Shown here: positions 1-10,355 of the stretch, piece by piece | How the letters are laid out: each line of letters begins with the position of its first letter | How positions within the stretch are numbered: position 1 is the first letter of the stretch | DNA from: Poa pratensis | Lineage: Eukaryota; Streptophyta; Magnoliopsida; Poales; Poaceae | Reading direction: 5' to 3' | Length of the DNA stretch: 64,000 bases | Assembly (NCBI GenBank): GCA_947311845.1 | Contig: CAMZMU010000059.1 | Location: forward strand, 38,987,226 to 39,051,225 | Position numbers and translations under genes: made by a program | The notes under the pieces: generated by a model | Seen by the model: the letters and a program-made list of their open reading frames with translations, nothing else | What the model was told of the DNA's origin: nothing | Database searches by the model: none

Positions 1-1912
1 CCCATGGTGGATGACGTCAAGCGGTGGTCGTCATCAAGATAATGGTCAAGTGAAGATGTGCCTAAAAGTGACTCTCCCATATTGTGTATGGGGGAGCATT
101 TCACAAGTCTTCATCAAGCGGAGCGCAATCAAGAAAGGTGATCCAACTTGAGGTGATCAAGATCGTCATCATCTAGCTCAAGTGGATCGCGCAAAGCAAA
201 GGTATGACCTTGATAGGTTTCTATTTTGCCGGTCTCATGGTGTTAGTGAGAGACCGGATTATAGGATAGATGCCACACTTTCAAGAGGGGCTCTTGAATG
301 AGTAACTTGATCGTATCGTTCGGAGAGAGCTCAAACCTTTGCATACTTGGCATCATATTTCTTGGTTCTTATTTGACTTTTATCCTTATGAGGTTTTGGT
401 GCTTGTCGTGTTCGTCATGACAAGACCAAGTTGTTCGAAAACGGTTTTACTATGGAAAACTTATTGCATTTTCGTGTTGGAAATATTATCGGCTTATCCG
501 TGAGGAAAGTTACACACCTTCCCATGTGTGTCAACTTAACTCTATTTATGGTTCTTAATATTTCCACTTTTTGTAGGCCTTCTCCTTGTCGTTACCTTTC
601 CAACCAAATTGGTTTCACCTAATTTGGAGCTTCCATGCAAAAGATATTGCCATTTCGGTGTTCGCCTTTTTTGCTGTTTTACCTGGCGGCGGTAGTACCG
701 CTGGGTTTAGCGGTAGTACCGCCAGCCGGTACCGCCGCGGGTACCGCCGTTTCGAACGTTCGGAGCTTTCTTCCGGTACCGCCAGCGGTACCACCGGCGG
801 TACCAACTGGTACCGGGGACGTGGGTTCGGAGAGGCTGAAGGCCAGTCGTTGACTGGCCAGAAGGCTGCGATGAAGAACCCAACGGTAGTACCGCCTTTC
901 CCAGCGGTACTACCACTGGCAAGGGTTTCTGTTGCCCAACGGTTGGATTCGTGGGGAACCTTTTTAAGGGGTCTTCTTCCTCAATGGTTCCCCAACTCTT
1001 CTTGCAAGTTTGCTCTCCCTTGTTGTTCTCCAAAAGGCTTGCTTTCTCTCAATCCCTCCAATGATTCTTGCTCATTCTTGAGGGAAACAAGAGAGGAGAT
1101 CTAGATTCACCACCACCAATCAATCTCTCCTCTAAGTGAGGGGAGCATATTGGATCTAGATCTTGGGATTCATTTGTTGCTTCCTTGCTCTTCCTCTCAT
1201 CTTCCTCCATAGCATTAGTTGCTTTGGTGGGATTTGAGAGTGAATTGCTTTGAGCACTTTGTGTGTTCTTGCCATTGCATTAGGTGCATCGGTTTGAGTT
1301 CTCCACGGTGATACGTGGAAGTGAAGTTTGAGAAGATCATTACTCTTTGTGGTTCTCGTTGCATCTTGGGTTGCTTGTAACCCTAGGTGCCTTTGTGAGT
1401 CTCGGAGGAAGTCCGAGGCATTGTTGGGAGGCTCCAACTCATTGTGGAGTTCCCCGACCTTTGTGTATCGGTTTGGTCAACGCCTTCAAGTCGACCTCAT
1501 AGTGGAACGAGCCAATCCCTCACGGGTGAAGCTCACGGAGAATAGGGTGAGCACATCCGTGCTATTGGAGCGCCTAGGTGGCTCCACACCCCTCCAACGT
1601 AGACGTACTTCCATTGGGAAGGAACTACGGGAAACATCTCCTCGTGTCCACTTTGCGGTTACTTCTATACACAAACCTTTACTTATGCATTTACCTTTGT
1701 GATAGCCATCGAGCTTGAAGTTATCTATTGCTATCACTTAGTTGTTTATCTTGCTTAGCTAAGTTGTTGGTGCACATAGGTGAACCTAGCTTGTTTAGGT
1801 TTTGTGCTTGATAAATTAAACGCTAGTTTTATTCTGCATTTATTCAAGCCTAAACCGTAATTATTTTAAACGCCTATTCACCCCCCTCTATGCGACATCC
1901 TCGTTCTTTCAC
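1..1912 (+). mobile_element. Long terminal repeat of an LTR retrotransposon (3' part, runs off the left edge)
   Basis: The stretch has no coding capacity but ends in a pyrimidine/C-rich block (1878-1890) followed by a CA terminus at 1911-1912, the way large Triticeae LTRs end. No tRNA primer site (TGGTATCAGAGC type) follows 1912, so this is a 3' LTR or a solo LTR rather than a 5' LTR. Sequence directly after 1912 belongs to a Harbinger-type element, so the LTR element inserted into it. A diverged, inverted relative lies at about 29950-31720, sharing the blocks near 1270-1330 and 180-420. The exact family name is not assigned; LTR identity is inferred from the end structure and from recurrence. 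Confidence 0.65.
676..925. repeat. Cluster of imperfect GGTACC / GCGGTAGTACCGC palindromes inside the LTR
   Basis: About ten copies of short palindromic units built on GGTACCGC, GCGGTAGTACCGC and GCGGTACTACC occur in 250 bases, in both orientations. The block is much more GC-rich than the rest of the LTR. The inverted relative at 29950-31720 lacks a comparable cluster and has only CCGGTCTAATTCCGG-like remnants near 30650. Confidence 0.7.
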
Positions 1913-2524
1913 CTTCTCCGGTGGCGGCGGCGCTGCTGACCAAGATGGGCCTGCCGTTTCTATAGGTAGATCAGGCAGCTCGGGGTCGTCGTCGTTATCC
2001 TCGGCTGCGTCGTCGTCGTCTGATGCAGACAACTCCGGCGTTGGCTCCCGCGCGCCGGTAGGGAGGAAGTCACCGGCACAGCGCGCCTCGTACTCCGCGT
2101 CCACCACGGCGTGCCAGTAAGGCGCCAGGATGGAGTACTTGGGGACGAGCTTCTACTCGTACGGCATCGCCTGCCACTTCCGCATGATGAAGTCGCCGCG
2201 CTCCTTGCCGCTGAGCCGTGGCGCCACCGGCACGTTGACGGCGTTCCTCGTCCACCCTCCGGGTAGAGACGCCTCCACCGGCACGCTGTGGCGGCGGCAC
2301 AGCTGCGCCGTCTCCAGCGAGATGACGTACGGAGGCGCGTTGGCCGCGTCTTCGAGCCACCGCTCGCGCTGATACGCCCTGGCCATCTCCGTCTCCTCGT
2401 TGCGGCGACGGCGTTCCTCCATCTGCTCGAGGCGTTGCTGGCCGCGGCGCTCGCGTTCCGCCGAGAGGATGTCGCGATGACGCCGGAGCTCGCGCTCCTC
2501 CGGCGTCTCGCAGTTGGCCGCCAT
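1913..2524 (-). pseudogene. Passenger protein of the truncated Harbinger-type element
   Basis: Reading starts at the ATG at 2522-2524 (MAANCETPEERELRRHRD). The first part is a charged helical stretch rich in Arg and Glu (residues about 8-50). It is followed by a motif LPGGW then VPVAP (about residues 88-104), then a short basic stretch ending in FIMRKWQAMPYE. An in-frame stop at 2153-2155 follows. The same frame then continues toward an acidic run (SDDDDAAEDNDDD near 1990-2030). The P-x-G-W ... VPV-x-P motif recurs in the passenger protein at 50568. The function is not known. The element boundary at 1913 cuts the 3' end. Confidence 0.5.
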
Positions 2525-3161
2525 GCTCGGCGGCCGATCTATTGGTGGCGTGTTGGGAGAGGGGAGAAGTGGTGGTGTGGGGAGAGGAGGGCTGCGACGC
2601 GCCGGATTTTAAAGGCAGCCGAAGGAGCGGGGTTTGGTAGCCTGCATTAACGCGGCCACCGGTTCGCTTGGCCACGCATTGACGCCGACGACGCGTGTGC
2701 AGGGCGCCGCCGCGGGCAGCCGCTGCGACTGCAGCACGCGTCGCTTCCATCTACGCCATGGGAACGGGCGTGGCGTTATTGCGAGGCGTCGCTTCGCTCT
2801 GCGCCCGCCTGGGAAACGGGCGGAGCATTATTGCGAGGCGTGCTGATAGGCGAGCCACCGTCTCGTCGCCTCGCCATTAAACGCGGCGCAGCTGCGGCCT
2901 CCTGCCAAGATCAAGTTAACACGGGCGTGGCGCGCTGTGTGTATGAAGGGCGGGCCAGCCCTGTCAGGCGCATGTCTGCCCCCATGTCCGGCACCCCGGG
3001 AGGGCCTCCCGGGCCTCCAAACTTGGAGGCCCTTTCGGGGGTGCCGGACACGATTTTGCTCGGAGCGAGGCATTGGGGGGTGCCGCTGGTGGCATTTCTA
3101 GGCATCCGGACCCCCAATGGGTCTTTGAGGGGTCATTTGGAGGCCCCCGGTAGAGATGCTC
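1913..3161 (-). mobile_element. PIF/Harbinger-type element, left part removed by the LTR insertion
   Basis: The right end reads CCGGTAGAGATGCTC followed by TTA (3162-3164). This is the same terminal motif and TTA target duplication as the complete element at 50030-51725. The subterminal 2935-3161 matches the first 250 bases of that element in inverted orientation, including the blocks around CCCCATGTCCGGCACCCC and GGCGGGCCAGCCCTGTCA. The left end is missing because the LTR at 1-1912 abuts at 1913. It carries a passenger reading frame on the minus strand and no transposase, so it is non-autonomous. Confidence 0.75.
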
Positions 3162-3323
3162 TTAGCACGTGCTTGTCATAGCTGATAGGTTAATTGACAT
3201 CTTGTCGCGGCAGTAGGAGATAACATAGTAGCAAGTACAACAATCTGGCGGTGTGCCACAAGCGAGAAACCCCTGAGTATTGGGTGTCAACTAGGCATCG
3301 AGCGATAAGGGCACATGCTGTTA

Positions 3324-5675
3324 GGATGACTCCAACGGGGCGACGCATCGAGTCCGCGTGCATCCGTTCGTGTCCGCGAGGGCCAAAAACACGGCCCAAC
3401 GGGGCGACGCAAACGGACCGCGGTCCGTTTTTTGGTCCGCCGCGACGCATCCCTGGCCCAAATTTGGGCCACCGATGCGTCGGCCCCGGACGCGAAACGG
3501 AGCTCTTTTGTGTCCTCCCCTGGTCCGCTTTTGGAGGCAAAATCCACAGTCCAGACCTACCCCATGTCCGCCGCCGCCTCCAGGATCGCCAAGGCCGCCG
3601 CCAAGACCGCCGCCGCCGCCGAGAGCCTAGAGCTGGCCGACGACGCCGCCGGGCTTACTCCCCGGCTGAAGAAAGTGAAGAAGGAGCTCACGGAGGAGCA
3701 GAGGGCCAAGGAGACGGCCAAGCGGGGCCAACGGAGGAGACTGAAGCAGGACAGGCTCGACGCCGCCGCCAGGGCCGCCGCCGGGGAAAAGGGTGACGAC
3801 GACAACGCCGACCTCGTGACCAAGACCGCGACAGCTGCCCTCTCCTCATTGGACTTACCCTGTCTGCGGCGGCGGTTGGGGTAGCGACTGCGGCGGCGGT
3901 CTGGGTTTCCTCTACCGCGGCCAGCTCCAACGCTTCCACGGCCCGACCTCCAAGGTCAAAACCGCTCGCGACCGCGCCATCTCCTGCGCACGGGTTCATC
4001 CCTGGAACCATGCCACCGCGGGTTTCTCCTATCTCCGACGAGTCGGGCGAGGTACCTGCCCTCGTTCTCAACCCGCCTGCGACACCGTTGGTCGCACAGT
4101 CGCCCGCGCCGCAGACTGCGGAGGCGCGTGCAGCTGCCCCGCCAGTGGTCGCCCCCGCGCGTAACCTGTTCGGCATTGTGCCCACGCCATCGCCGGGTGA
4201 CCCCAGGTACTACGAGGAGGACGATGACCCCTACTACGGGGAGGACGTCCTCCAGGACATGGTCTGCGACAACACCAGTACGACGGCGACGACTACAATG
4301 CCGGGGATGATGAGACTCTACCGACCGGCCCCGATGTGATCAACATCGATAATGAGCCGGTCTTCAACGAGCTCGATGCCGCCGCCGCGGCCATGAGGAA
4401 GAAGGTCAGCCAAAGAGGCGCCTCGTTCACCACCGCTGAAGACATTCTCATTTGCGAGTCGTGGATCGAGGTTGGAACCAACCAAATCGTCGGGGCCGAG
4501 CAAAAAGGGTCGGCATTTTGGGGCCGGTTCACCAAGCGCTACAACGAGGGCCGAATTCTTCCGCCCCGGAACATTCTGACGCACCGGACCGAGTGTTCAA
4601 TCTCTAAGAGGTGGAACCACATTCAAGAGCAAATGAGCAAGTTTTGCGGCGCCGTTGAGCACATCGAAAGCCGGCCGCCGCAAAGTGGCTATGGAATCAA
4701 GGAGCAAATGTTGCAAGCTTTGGATCTCTTCAAGGCTCAATATGGCAAGGTCTTCACCTTGACCCATTGCTACCGGGAGCTCAAGGACCAGGAGAAGTGG
4801 AAGGAGCTATACGCCTCCCTCAAGAAGGCGGGACAAGCGGGACATCTTGGTGTTGACAAGGGAGAGGGCACAACGGAGAAGGAGAAGGACGGGAGGCCAA
4901 GGGGGAAGAACAACTCCAAGACCGAGCAGAAGCGCGATGCAACGACCCTTGCGTTGCAAGAGACTTTGAGCGGGTTCCTATCCCAAAAGGATAAGACCTG
5001 TGACAAGAGGGAAGAGAGGAGAGAAAAGGAACACCTCGAGAGAGAGAGGCGGCTTCGAAGGTCTACTTCGAATTGCAAAAGAAGAGGCTTGACATAGAGG
5101 AGGAGAACGCTCGGACCCGGGCGGCAGAGGTCGAGATCAGGGGCAAGGAGACCGAGGCAAGGACCAAGGAGGCCGACGTGAAGGCCAGGGAGGTGGAGCT
5201 CAAGGCCAAAGACCTTGAACTCGCCCTACGCGCCGAGGAGGCCAGGATCATGGACATGGACATCTCCACCTTCACCCCTAGGAAGAAGGCCTACTACGAG
5301 AAGAAGCAAAGGCAGTACATGGATCAGGTTTGATCTATTCTCGGCCCCTTCTACATATTTGTGTTGAACTATGGCCCAACATGGCCGGAAAAACATGGTC
5401 GGTTGCCGAAATTTGTAATATTTTGGGCACACCTGGGGACATGGCCGATGGCCGCAACTTGTAATGTTTTGGGGGCGTGGAAACTATGGCCACCATGCCC
5501 GAAAATGATCAAAATGATCAAAAACCCTGGCCGGACGGACTCAATGCGTCGACCCGTTGGGGGCAGTGGCCGGAAAGGGGCGGACGTGGGCCGAACATGG
5601 GTCCTTTTGACGACGCAAACGGACCAAACACGGACCAAACACGCGTCCATTTGCGTCGCCCCGTTGGAGTCATCC
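3324..5675 (+). mobile_element. PIF/Harbinger-type element with TTA target duplication and a Myb/SANT-like gene
   Basis: The termini are perfect inverted repeats beginning GGATGACTCCAACGGGGC at 3324 and ending at 5675. TTA at 3321-3323 and 5676-5678 is the target duplication. A near-identical host sequence without the element is present at 17777-17900, where the empty TTA lies at 17856-17858, which confirms the boundaries. The 2352-bp body encodes the accessory Myb/SANT-like protein but no DDE transposase, so it would need a helper. It sits between blocks of unit 1 of the tandem array. Confidence 0.93.
3564..5332 (+). pseudogene. Harbinger ORF1-type Myb/SANT-like protein (NAM-associated C-terminal region), frameshifted
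   Basis: Reading begins at ATG 3564 with an Ala-rich, then Lys/Arg/Glu-rich N-terminus ending near 3880. It resumes in other frames at about 4010-4330 (Pro-rich, then acidic YYEEDDDPYYGED) and 4336-5094. The 4336-5094 segment holds a SANT-like domain: FTTAEDILICESW, then FWGRF, NEGRILPPRN and RWNHIQEQMSKFCG. The NAM-associated region follows (about residues 120-250). The coiled-coil tail, with repeated KxxEVE/KARE units and the end FTPRKKAYYEKKQRQYM, is in a third frame (5073-5330). Proteins of this family help PIF/Harbinger transposases bind DNA and enter the nucleus. At least two frame breaks (near 3880 and 5060) make it a likely pseudogene, although an unrecognised intron could explain the first. 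Confidence 0.75.
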
Positions 5676-5678
5676 TTA

Positions 5679-6430
5679 GCTGCCAGAGTCCACAAGCATA
5701 GACAAGAAACAACGAGCGACCATGGCAGCAAGGACCTCGAGCTCCCTCAAAGCCACGGCTCCATACTTCACACGATTCAGATGACAGTTCAAACTGAACC
5801 GACTGGATTCTGACACATGTAGAGAAAATGAATGAACCCAACAATATCGTCGGACATATATAGAGTTACTCAAGCAAGGCGTTATTGTGATACATGTGAA
5901 GTAAAAAGGGGATATCAGATGAGTACATTGAGAACGAATGTGCGCAACAAAGATGCATTATAAAACCGAAAATTACTTTAAGGTACTTCACAACGGCTGG
6001 AACAGAAAAAAAATCGATATTAATATATCCCTTTGTCCAAAAAAAAAACTATTATGACTGCTTGATTTAATCACAAAGGAAAAAATAAGGTCAATTCTTG
6101 AGATCGGGCTTTTCATCGTCAATAAGTGGTCGGTGTCGTATGCTTGATCACTTTCTTCCACCTCAAAGTTGGTTAAAAAAAGAAGGAGGCACCATGTAAA
6201 TGTAGCTGTATTTTCTGTCAAAATTCGGCTATTGAAGCAAAGTTATGTTTGCTCAGTTGACAAATTTAAAGATTAAGATATGAGGATGTGGATTGCGTGC
6301 ATCCTAGGATGCAGAAGTTGAGTTTTTTTTTGTAAATTCAAGAGACGACGCATGTCAGTTTTATCATTTCAATTGTCTGGAATGAATGTGACCCATAGCT
6401 CAAGGTTCTTACAAGGTTTTGAATAGGTGT
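5679..6430 (+). repeat. Unit 1 of the tandem array, right part
   Basis: It continues the unit interrupted by the Harbinger element and carries the CCAGAGTCCACAAGC, GGGATATCAGATGAGTAC, TTCTTCCACCTCAA and GTGCATCCTAGGATGC blocks in the usual order. The stretch 6430-6731 after it shows no feature that I can name. Confidence 0.65.
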
Positions 6431-6731
6431 GACATGACTTGCTTGGTTCGATGATTGTTACTGATGCATGCCAAAATTTGGTAAATTCAGTTAGTGTTTG
6501 ATTTGGTACAGAAAAAGCAGCTACCAAAGCAAACAAACATTCTATGACTATTATCAAATTCTGGTAGTAAACTAAATGGGGACCAAATTCTACTTGCACA
6601 AATGTTGGTAAAAACATCTATCATCAAACAGAATTTTGTGCATTTTTGTCAGTGGACCAAGCACGACTTAAGAAACTACGCTAAATTAGATCAAAACTGC
6701 GAACCAAAATTCTGCAGATGGCAGTGTATTA

Positions 6732-8126
6732 GAGCATCTCCACTCGCGGCGCCCAAACGCCTTTGGGGCGTGCGAACACAAAATCGCCCCCACTCGCGGC
6801 GCCCAAACGCGAATTGGGTCCGGCGCGGCCCAGTTTTGTGTCCGACACGCCCAGCCCACGCCCTCAACTTGGGGAGGCTTGGGGCGGCCCCGGACGGAAG
6901 GAAACGCGACGCCACGTCGGCCTCCGACGTGCGGGCCACGCCTGGCAATGAGACGGCGATCGCAATAAGTGACGGCTTCCCCCAATTCGTCTCCAAAAAT
7001 CGCATTTCCCCCGCCATCTCTCCCGCCAAAAGAAAAACCCTCGCGCCGCGCCGGCACCCAAGGGGAAGGCAGCGAAGACGAAGGCGGCGGGGACGAAGGC
7101 GGCGGGGAATACGCTGGGCGTCAAGCGCAAGCCCCCCCCCCCCCCCCGCCCAGGGAGAAGCCGGAGGCGATGAGACAGGAGGATTGGGACCTCGACGTAA
7201 TCCGGCGTCGATTGGACACGCAGAGCCGTGTCGGGCGTCGCGTGAAGCAGAATGAGAGGAAACGGCTCGGCACGGCGACGCCATTGACGGCAAGGAAGAT
7301 CGCCGCCATGAACAAGACCGTCGCCGCCTTGAACCAAGCATTCGCCTTGGGAGGAAGCCAAGAGAGTAACGCCACTCTACGATGCAAGGTCGGCAGCTCG
7401 CCGTCGAATTCCTCCTTCGCCGACAGCGCCGCCACGCCTCGCACCAGGTTCTCCCTCGAGTACGGCGACAACCAGCATCACGGCGGCTTCGACCCCAACG
7501 TCATCTTCCCTTCTTGTGGCCTGGATCTAAACCACCCCGTCGATCTGAATTCGCGGCGATGCGGAGAGATCCCGCCGTCCAAACGGCCGCCGATCGGAGC
7601 CTTTCATTCGACGCGGGCGCCTCCCATGTGATCGACGGAATGACTCCCGACGCCCCGGAGCTCGTGCAGGTATGAACCCGCGTTTTGTAGCCATGGTATG
7701 TACAATAGACGTGTGCATAGGCGAGTCGTGGCTACGGCCTTGCTCCTTGTGTGTAGGAGACCGCCCATATCATGGACGACATCATCAACGACAACGCCCG
7801 GGCGGAGGATGACGACGACTAGTTCGACGAGGATGAGGAGTACAACGAGGACGACGACGAGGACGACGACGAGGTCGAGGAGGAGGGGGTGGTGACCGAC
7901 AATGTGGTCGGCGAGCAGGCGGCGAAGAAGAAGAAGGGCAGCCACGGCATAATCTGGACGACCAAGGAAGACGAGTGCATGGTCGAATCATGGAAGGCCG
8001 GGCGATTTGGGCGCCGCCAGTGGGGAGCGAGGACGCCCAAATGCGCCAAATAGTCCGGATGGCGCCCAAACGGCCTGTCCGGAAAGCGTTTGGGCGGCCG
8101 TTTGGGCGCCGTGAGTGGAGATGCTC
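6732..8126 (+). mobile_element. PIF/Harbinger-type element, 1395 bp, with TTA target duplication
   Basis: The ends are inverted repeats GAGCATCTCCACTCGCGG ... (6732) and its complement ending at 8126. TTA at 6729-6731 and 8127-8129 is the target duplication. The first 18-base terminal block CTCGCGGCGCCCAAACGC appears again at about 6790, so the left terminus carries an internal duplication of itself. The interior encodes remnants of a SANT-like ORF1 protein but no transposase. Flanks at 6430-6731 and 8130-8600 are not recognised. Confidence 0.9.
6969..8051 (+). pseudogene. Deleted Myb/SANT-like ORF1 remnant in the Harbinger-type element
   Basis: From ATG 6969 a Pro/Lys/Glu-rich protein is read, with the block RQEDWDLDVIRRRLDTQSR. 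The frame shifts near 7560, and after a plausible GT-AG intron (about 7670-7756) an acidic region follows (FDEDEEYNEDDDEDDDE). It ends in WTTKEDECMVESWKAG, which resembles the first helix of the SANT-like domain in the neighbouring element at 3324-5675. The rest of the domain is gone and the frame stops at 8051. An in-frame TAG near 7820 also breaks it. It is a deletion derivative, probably without function. Confidence 0.55.
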
Positions 8127-8129
8127 TTA

Positions 8130-8628
8130 GTACTTTATTTCCGAAGAACCAAACAGGAGCTCCGCCAGAATACTGTTAAAAGACGGGAAATGGAGTGTTA
8201 CTGTGTATTAAAACGTTGGCTACAACATGGACATGCGATGCAATCCAAACCTCAGTCCTCAGGTACGTAATTTTCACCAGTTCGGTATTAGTACTGAATC
8301 CTTACGCTCACTTCAGACTATACGCATTTCATTTTCAAGGAGCAAGTACTACAGTATTTGCTTGCACCAGTGGATTGTATATCGAAATTTTCTGCGCCAT
8401 CTGAAAGTTCAGTTGTCCAGCAATTGATCTGATAATGAACTGAATTTACCACCACAGTGTGCTATATCTGAAATCACAGTCACTTCCAAACTAGTTCACT
8501 TACTACTACTCAGATCTCACCTACTACCACTCTATCCCCACTGCCTGACCAGCTCAAAGGCGGAACAGCGACATAATAAGCGACAGCGCACGAAACAAAA
8601 CAAGAGGGCATTGTGTCGGATCACACAC
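8130..8628. other. Unassigned sequence, probably metacaspase intron or decayed DNA
   Basis: If read on the minus strand this follows the metacaspase exon 1 donor (GT at 8628-8627). No sequence encoding the catalytic Cys exon (a DSCHSG-type motif) was found here or further left, so the rest of the gene appears lost. Confidence 0.4.
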
Positions 8629-9117
8629 CTGTGATGAGGTTCACGTCGGAGGGCACGAGCGGAGCTGGGCCCGGGCAACCAGGACCATGGCCGGGACGCA
8701 GCAAAACATCTGGCCTGGCATCTACGGAAAAAAAACGTTGGCCCGGGGCGCAGCCCAGGTCTGGCCCAACTGGCTCGCTCACGTCCTCGCTCGGCTTCTC
8801 CTCTCGATCTACCAGAAGCGCGCAGCTACGCGGCGTTGCCCGAGTCCTGCCGACGCCCATCTCCCAGCTCTGCCACTGCCGCCGACGCTGGCAAGCCGGC
8901 TGGCCGCACCCGTGCCCCGGCCTCCTGGGATCCAATCTCGCTCTGCCTGGCCAGCGCCGCATCTCCTCCACGCGGCGCCGCCTCAGTCGCTGGCCCGCCT
9001 TGCCTAGCCGCTGCCTCGTGACTCCTGCTTCGTTGAGTCCTCTCCTCCACGTTGCCTGGCCGGCTACTGGCCAGTTCCCTGCTTCGGGATCCCCATTGCT
9101 GCGCTTGCTTTTGGTCC

Positions 9118-9135
9118 AACTGCAGAAGGAGCAAA
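9118..9135 (+). repeat. Left target-site duplication of the nested retroposon
   Basis: AACTGCAGAAGGAGCAAA occurs here and again at 9794-9811, directly after the poly(A) run. Confidence 0.9.
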
Positions 9136-9795
9136 AGAGACGAGTTGGACCCTCTCTTCTTTTCCCCTGCTACAGGAAAAGGTGATCTTTTGGGCGAATC
9201 CGTGCGCATCGGTTCCTCACCGGCGATCCGCGGGATCCCTCGCCTCCGGCGGCCGCTCCGGCGGCGGGAGGTCGGGGAATCCCGGATCCAGGCTATGTGA
9301 ATTAGGTGTGCGTGGGGTGTGTCGCCGGCGGCGTTGTGGTGGAGGTGACGGCGTCGGTGTTGTTTGGTGGTGGTGGATCTCCCCTCCGTTGGCGCGGCTC
9401 TGTGAGCTTCGCCGCGGATCTGCCGCCAGACCCTGCTCGCGGCTCTGCGGAGTCCTCGAGGGGGCGTTCCCCTTTGCCGGAGTCCGTCGCAGGCGGATCC
9501 GGCGACTGACGACTTGGAGCTCGCGATTTCTGAAGACCGAGGTGGTGCCGCCGGCCGTCGTGCGCGGTGGAGGTGTTCCGGCACCGAGGAGCGTCGACTC
9601 TCTGCCCACGGGGGGCCTCCCAGTCCAAGCCAATGGAGGTGGTGTGGCAGCGTTCGCCGGCGCAGCGTCGAGCATGGCTAAGACGACGCCAGAGTTCAAG
9701 AAGGACCTACTTGTATTTTCTTTGTTTTCTTGGGCTTCTCTGTAGGAGTCTCGGTTGGATGTAATTGTAACTCCCTCGCAAAAAAAAAAAAAAAA
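9136..9795 (+). mobile_element. Poly(A)-tailed retroposon of about 660 bp with 18-bp target duplications
   Basis: A 16-A run (9780-9795) ends a GC-rich sequence flanked by 18-bp direct repeats (9118-9135 and 9794-9811, two A's shared with the tail). This is the signature of target-primed reverse transcription by a LINE machinery. The body holds no reverse transcriptase and no clear tRNA-like A/B boxes. The 3' end, with a TTGTATTTTCTTTG stretch before the tail, suggests a 5'-truncated or non-autonomous LINE, or a retrocopy of a GC-rich transcript. It is inserted inside the hAT-like element. Confidence 0.8.
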
Positions 9796-9811
9796 CTGCA
9801 GAAGGAGCAAA
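9794..9811 (+). repeat. Right target-site duplication of the nested retroposon
   Basis: It is a perfect copy of 9118-9135. Confidence 0.9.
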
Positions 9812-10355
9812 GTGCTGCTGAAACTGAAGTAATTTTTTCAATTGATATCTCCGCTGCTGAACTTCTTGGACCGTATACAGCTAGAGTTAAAAATATATGT
9901 CCATCTTTGCAATTTGCGCCATATTTTTGTGTCATTCAAGCTAAAAAAAAATCTTTGCCCTTACAAGATTTGTTCTGAAGATTTTTTTGTAAGCCTTTTT
10001 TTTGGCCCGGGGCTTGCTTCAGTCCTGGCTCCGCCACTGGCAAGATGCACTCGTCGAACCCGGTGTCGTCGTCTTGTCCGGTCTCGGCGGCAGGTGCGTG
10101 CCGTGTCCGCTGTAGTGGAAGAAGAGGGCGTCCCCGGGGCGCGTCGGCGACGAGGCGCGCGAGCTCGCGGCGGATGTTGGCCCCCGTGGGCTGCGGCACG
10201 GCCGGGTCGGCGTCGTCGAGGAAGCGGATGTCGGTGAAGCCGAAGCGGTCGACGAGGCAGCGGCGCATGCGGGCCACGTCCTTGTGGCAGCCCTTGAGCT
10301 CCGCCTTGGTGCCCGGGTAGTTGATCCCCACCAGCAGCGCGCGCTTCCGGCCCAT

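Larger units (their letters stand above)
8658..10039 (-). mobile_element. hAT-like element inserted in the metacaspase exon
   Basis: On the minus strand the insertion starts CAGTGGCGGAGCCAGG at 10039. This is the terminal motif of the hAT MITE at 27006-27185, which has a perfect 8-bp duplication. The other end, near 8658-8675, reads GCCCAGCTCCGCTCGTG. It keeps GCTCCGC of the expected terminus but has lost a few bases at the junction, so the target duplication is imperfect. Metacaspase coding sequence continues on both sides. Without the nested retroposon (9136-9795) the element is about 720 bp. It has no transposase. Confidence 0.65.
8629..10355 (-). pseudogene. Type II metacaspase, exon 1 only, interrupted by a transposon
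   Basis: The ATG at 10353-10355 opens MGRKRALLVGINYPGTKAEL, the highly conserved start of plant type II metacaspases (Ca2+-dependent Arg/Lys-specific cysteine proteases). GCHKDVARMRRCL and PTGANIRRELARLVADA follow. The catalytic His motif HYSGHG is present (about 10100-10118) but in another frame: one indel near 10140 leaves the frame and a second near 10090 restores it as AETGQDDDTGFDECIL. At 10040 the exon is cut by a hAT-like element. It resumes at about 8657-8629 with PSDVNLIT and a plausible splice donor GTGTGT. The p20 catalytic Cys exon and the p10 part are absent. The continuous frame therefore lacks both catalytic residues. Expression as an active protease is not expected. Confidence 0.88.

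Noticed and set aside
7130..7148. C-run in the Harbinger ORF1 remnant as a possible programmed frameshift site
   Set aside because: The frame upstream and downstream is decayed anyway, so no programmed event can be argued.
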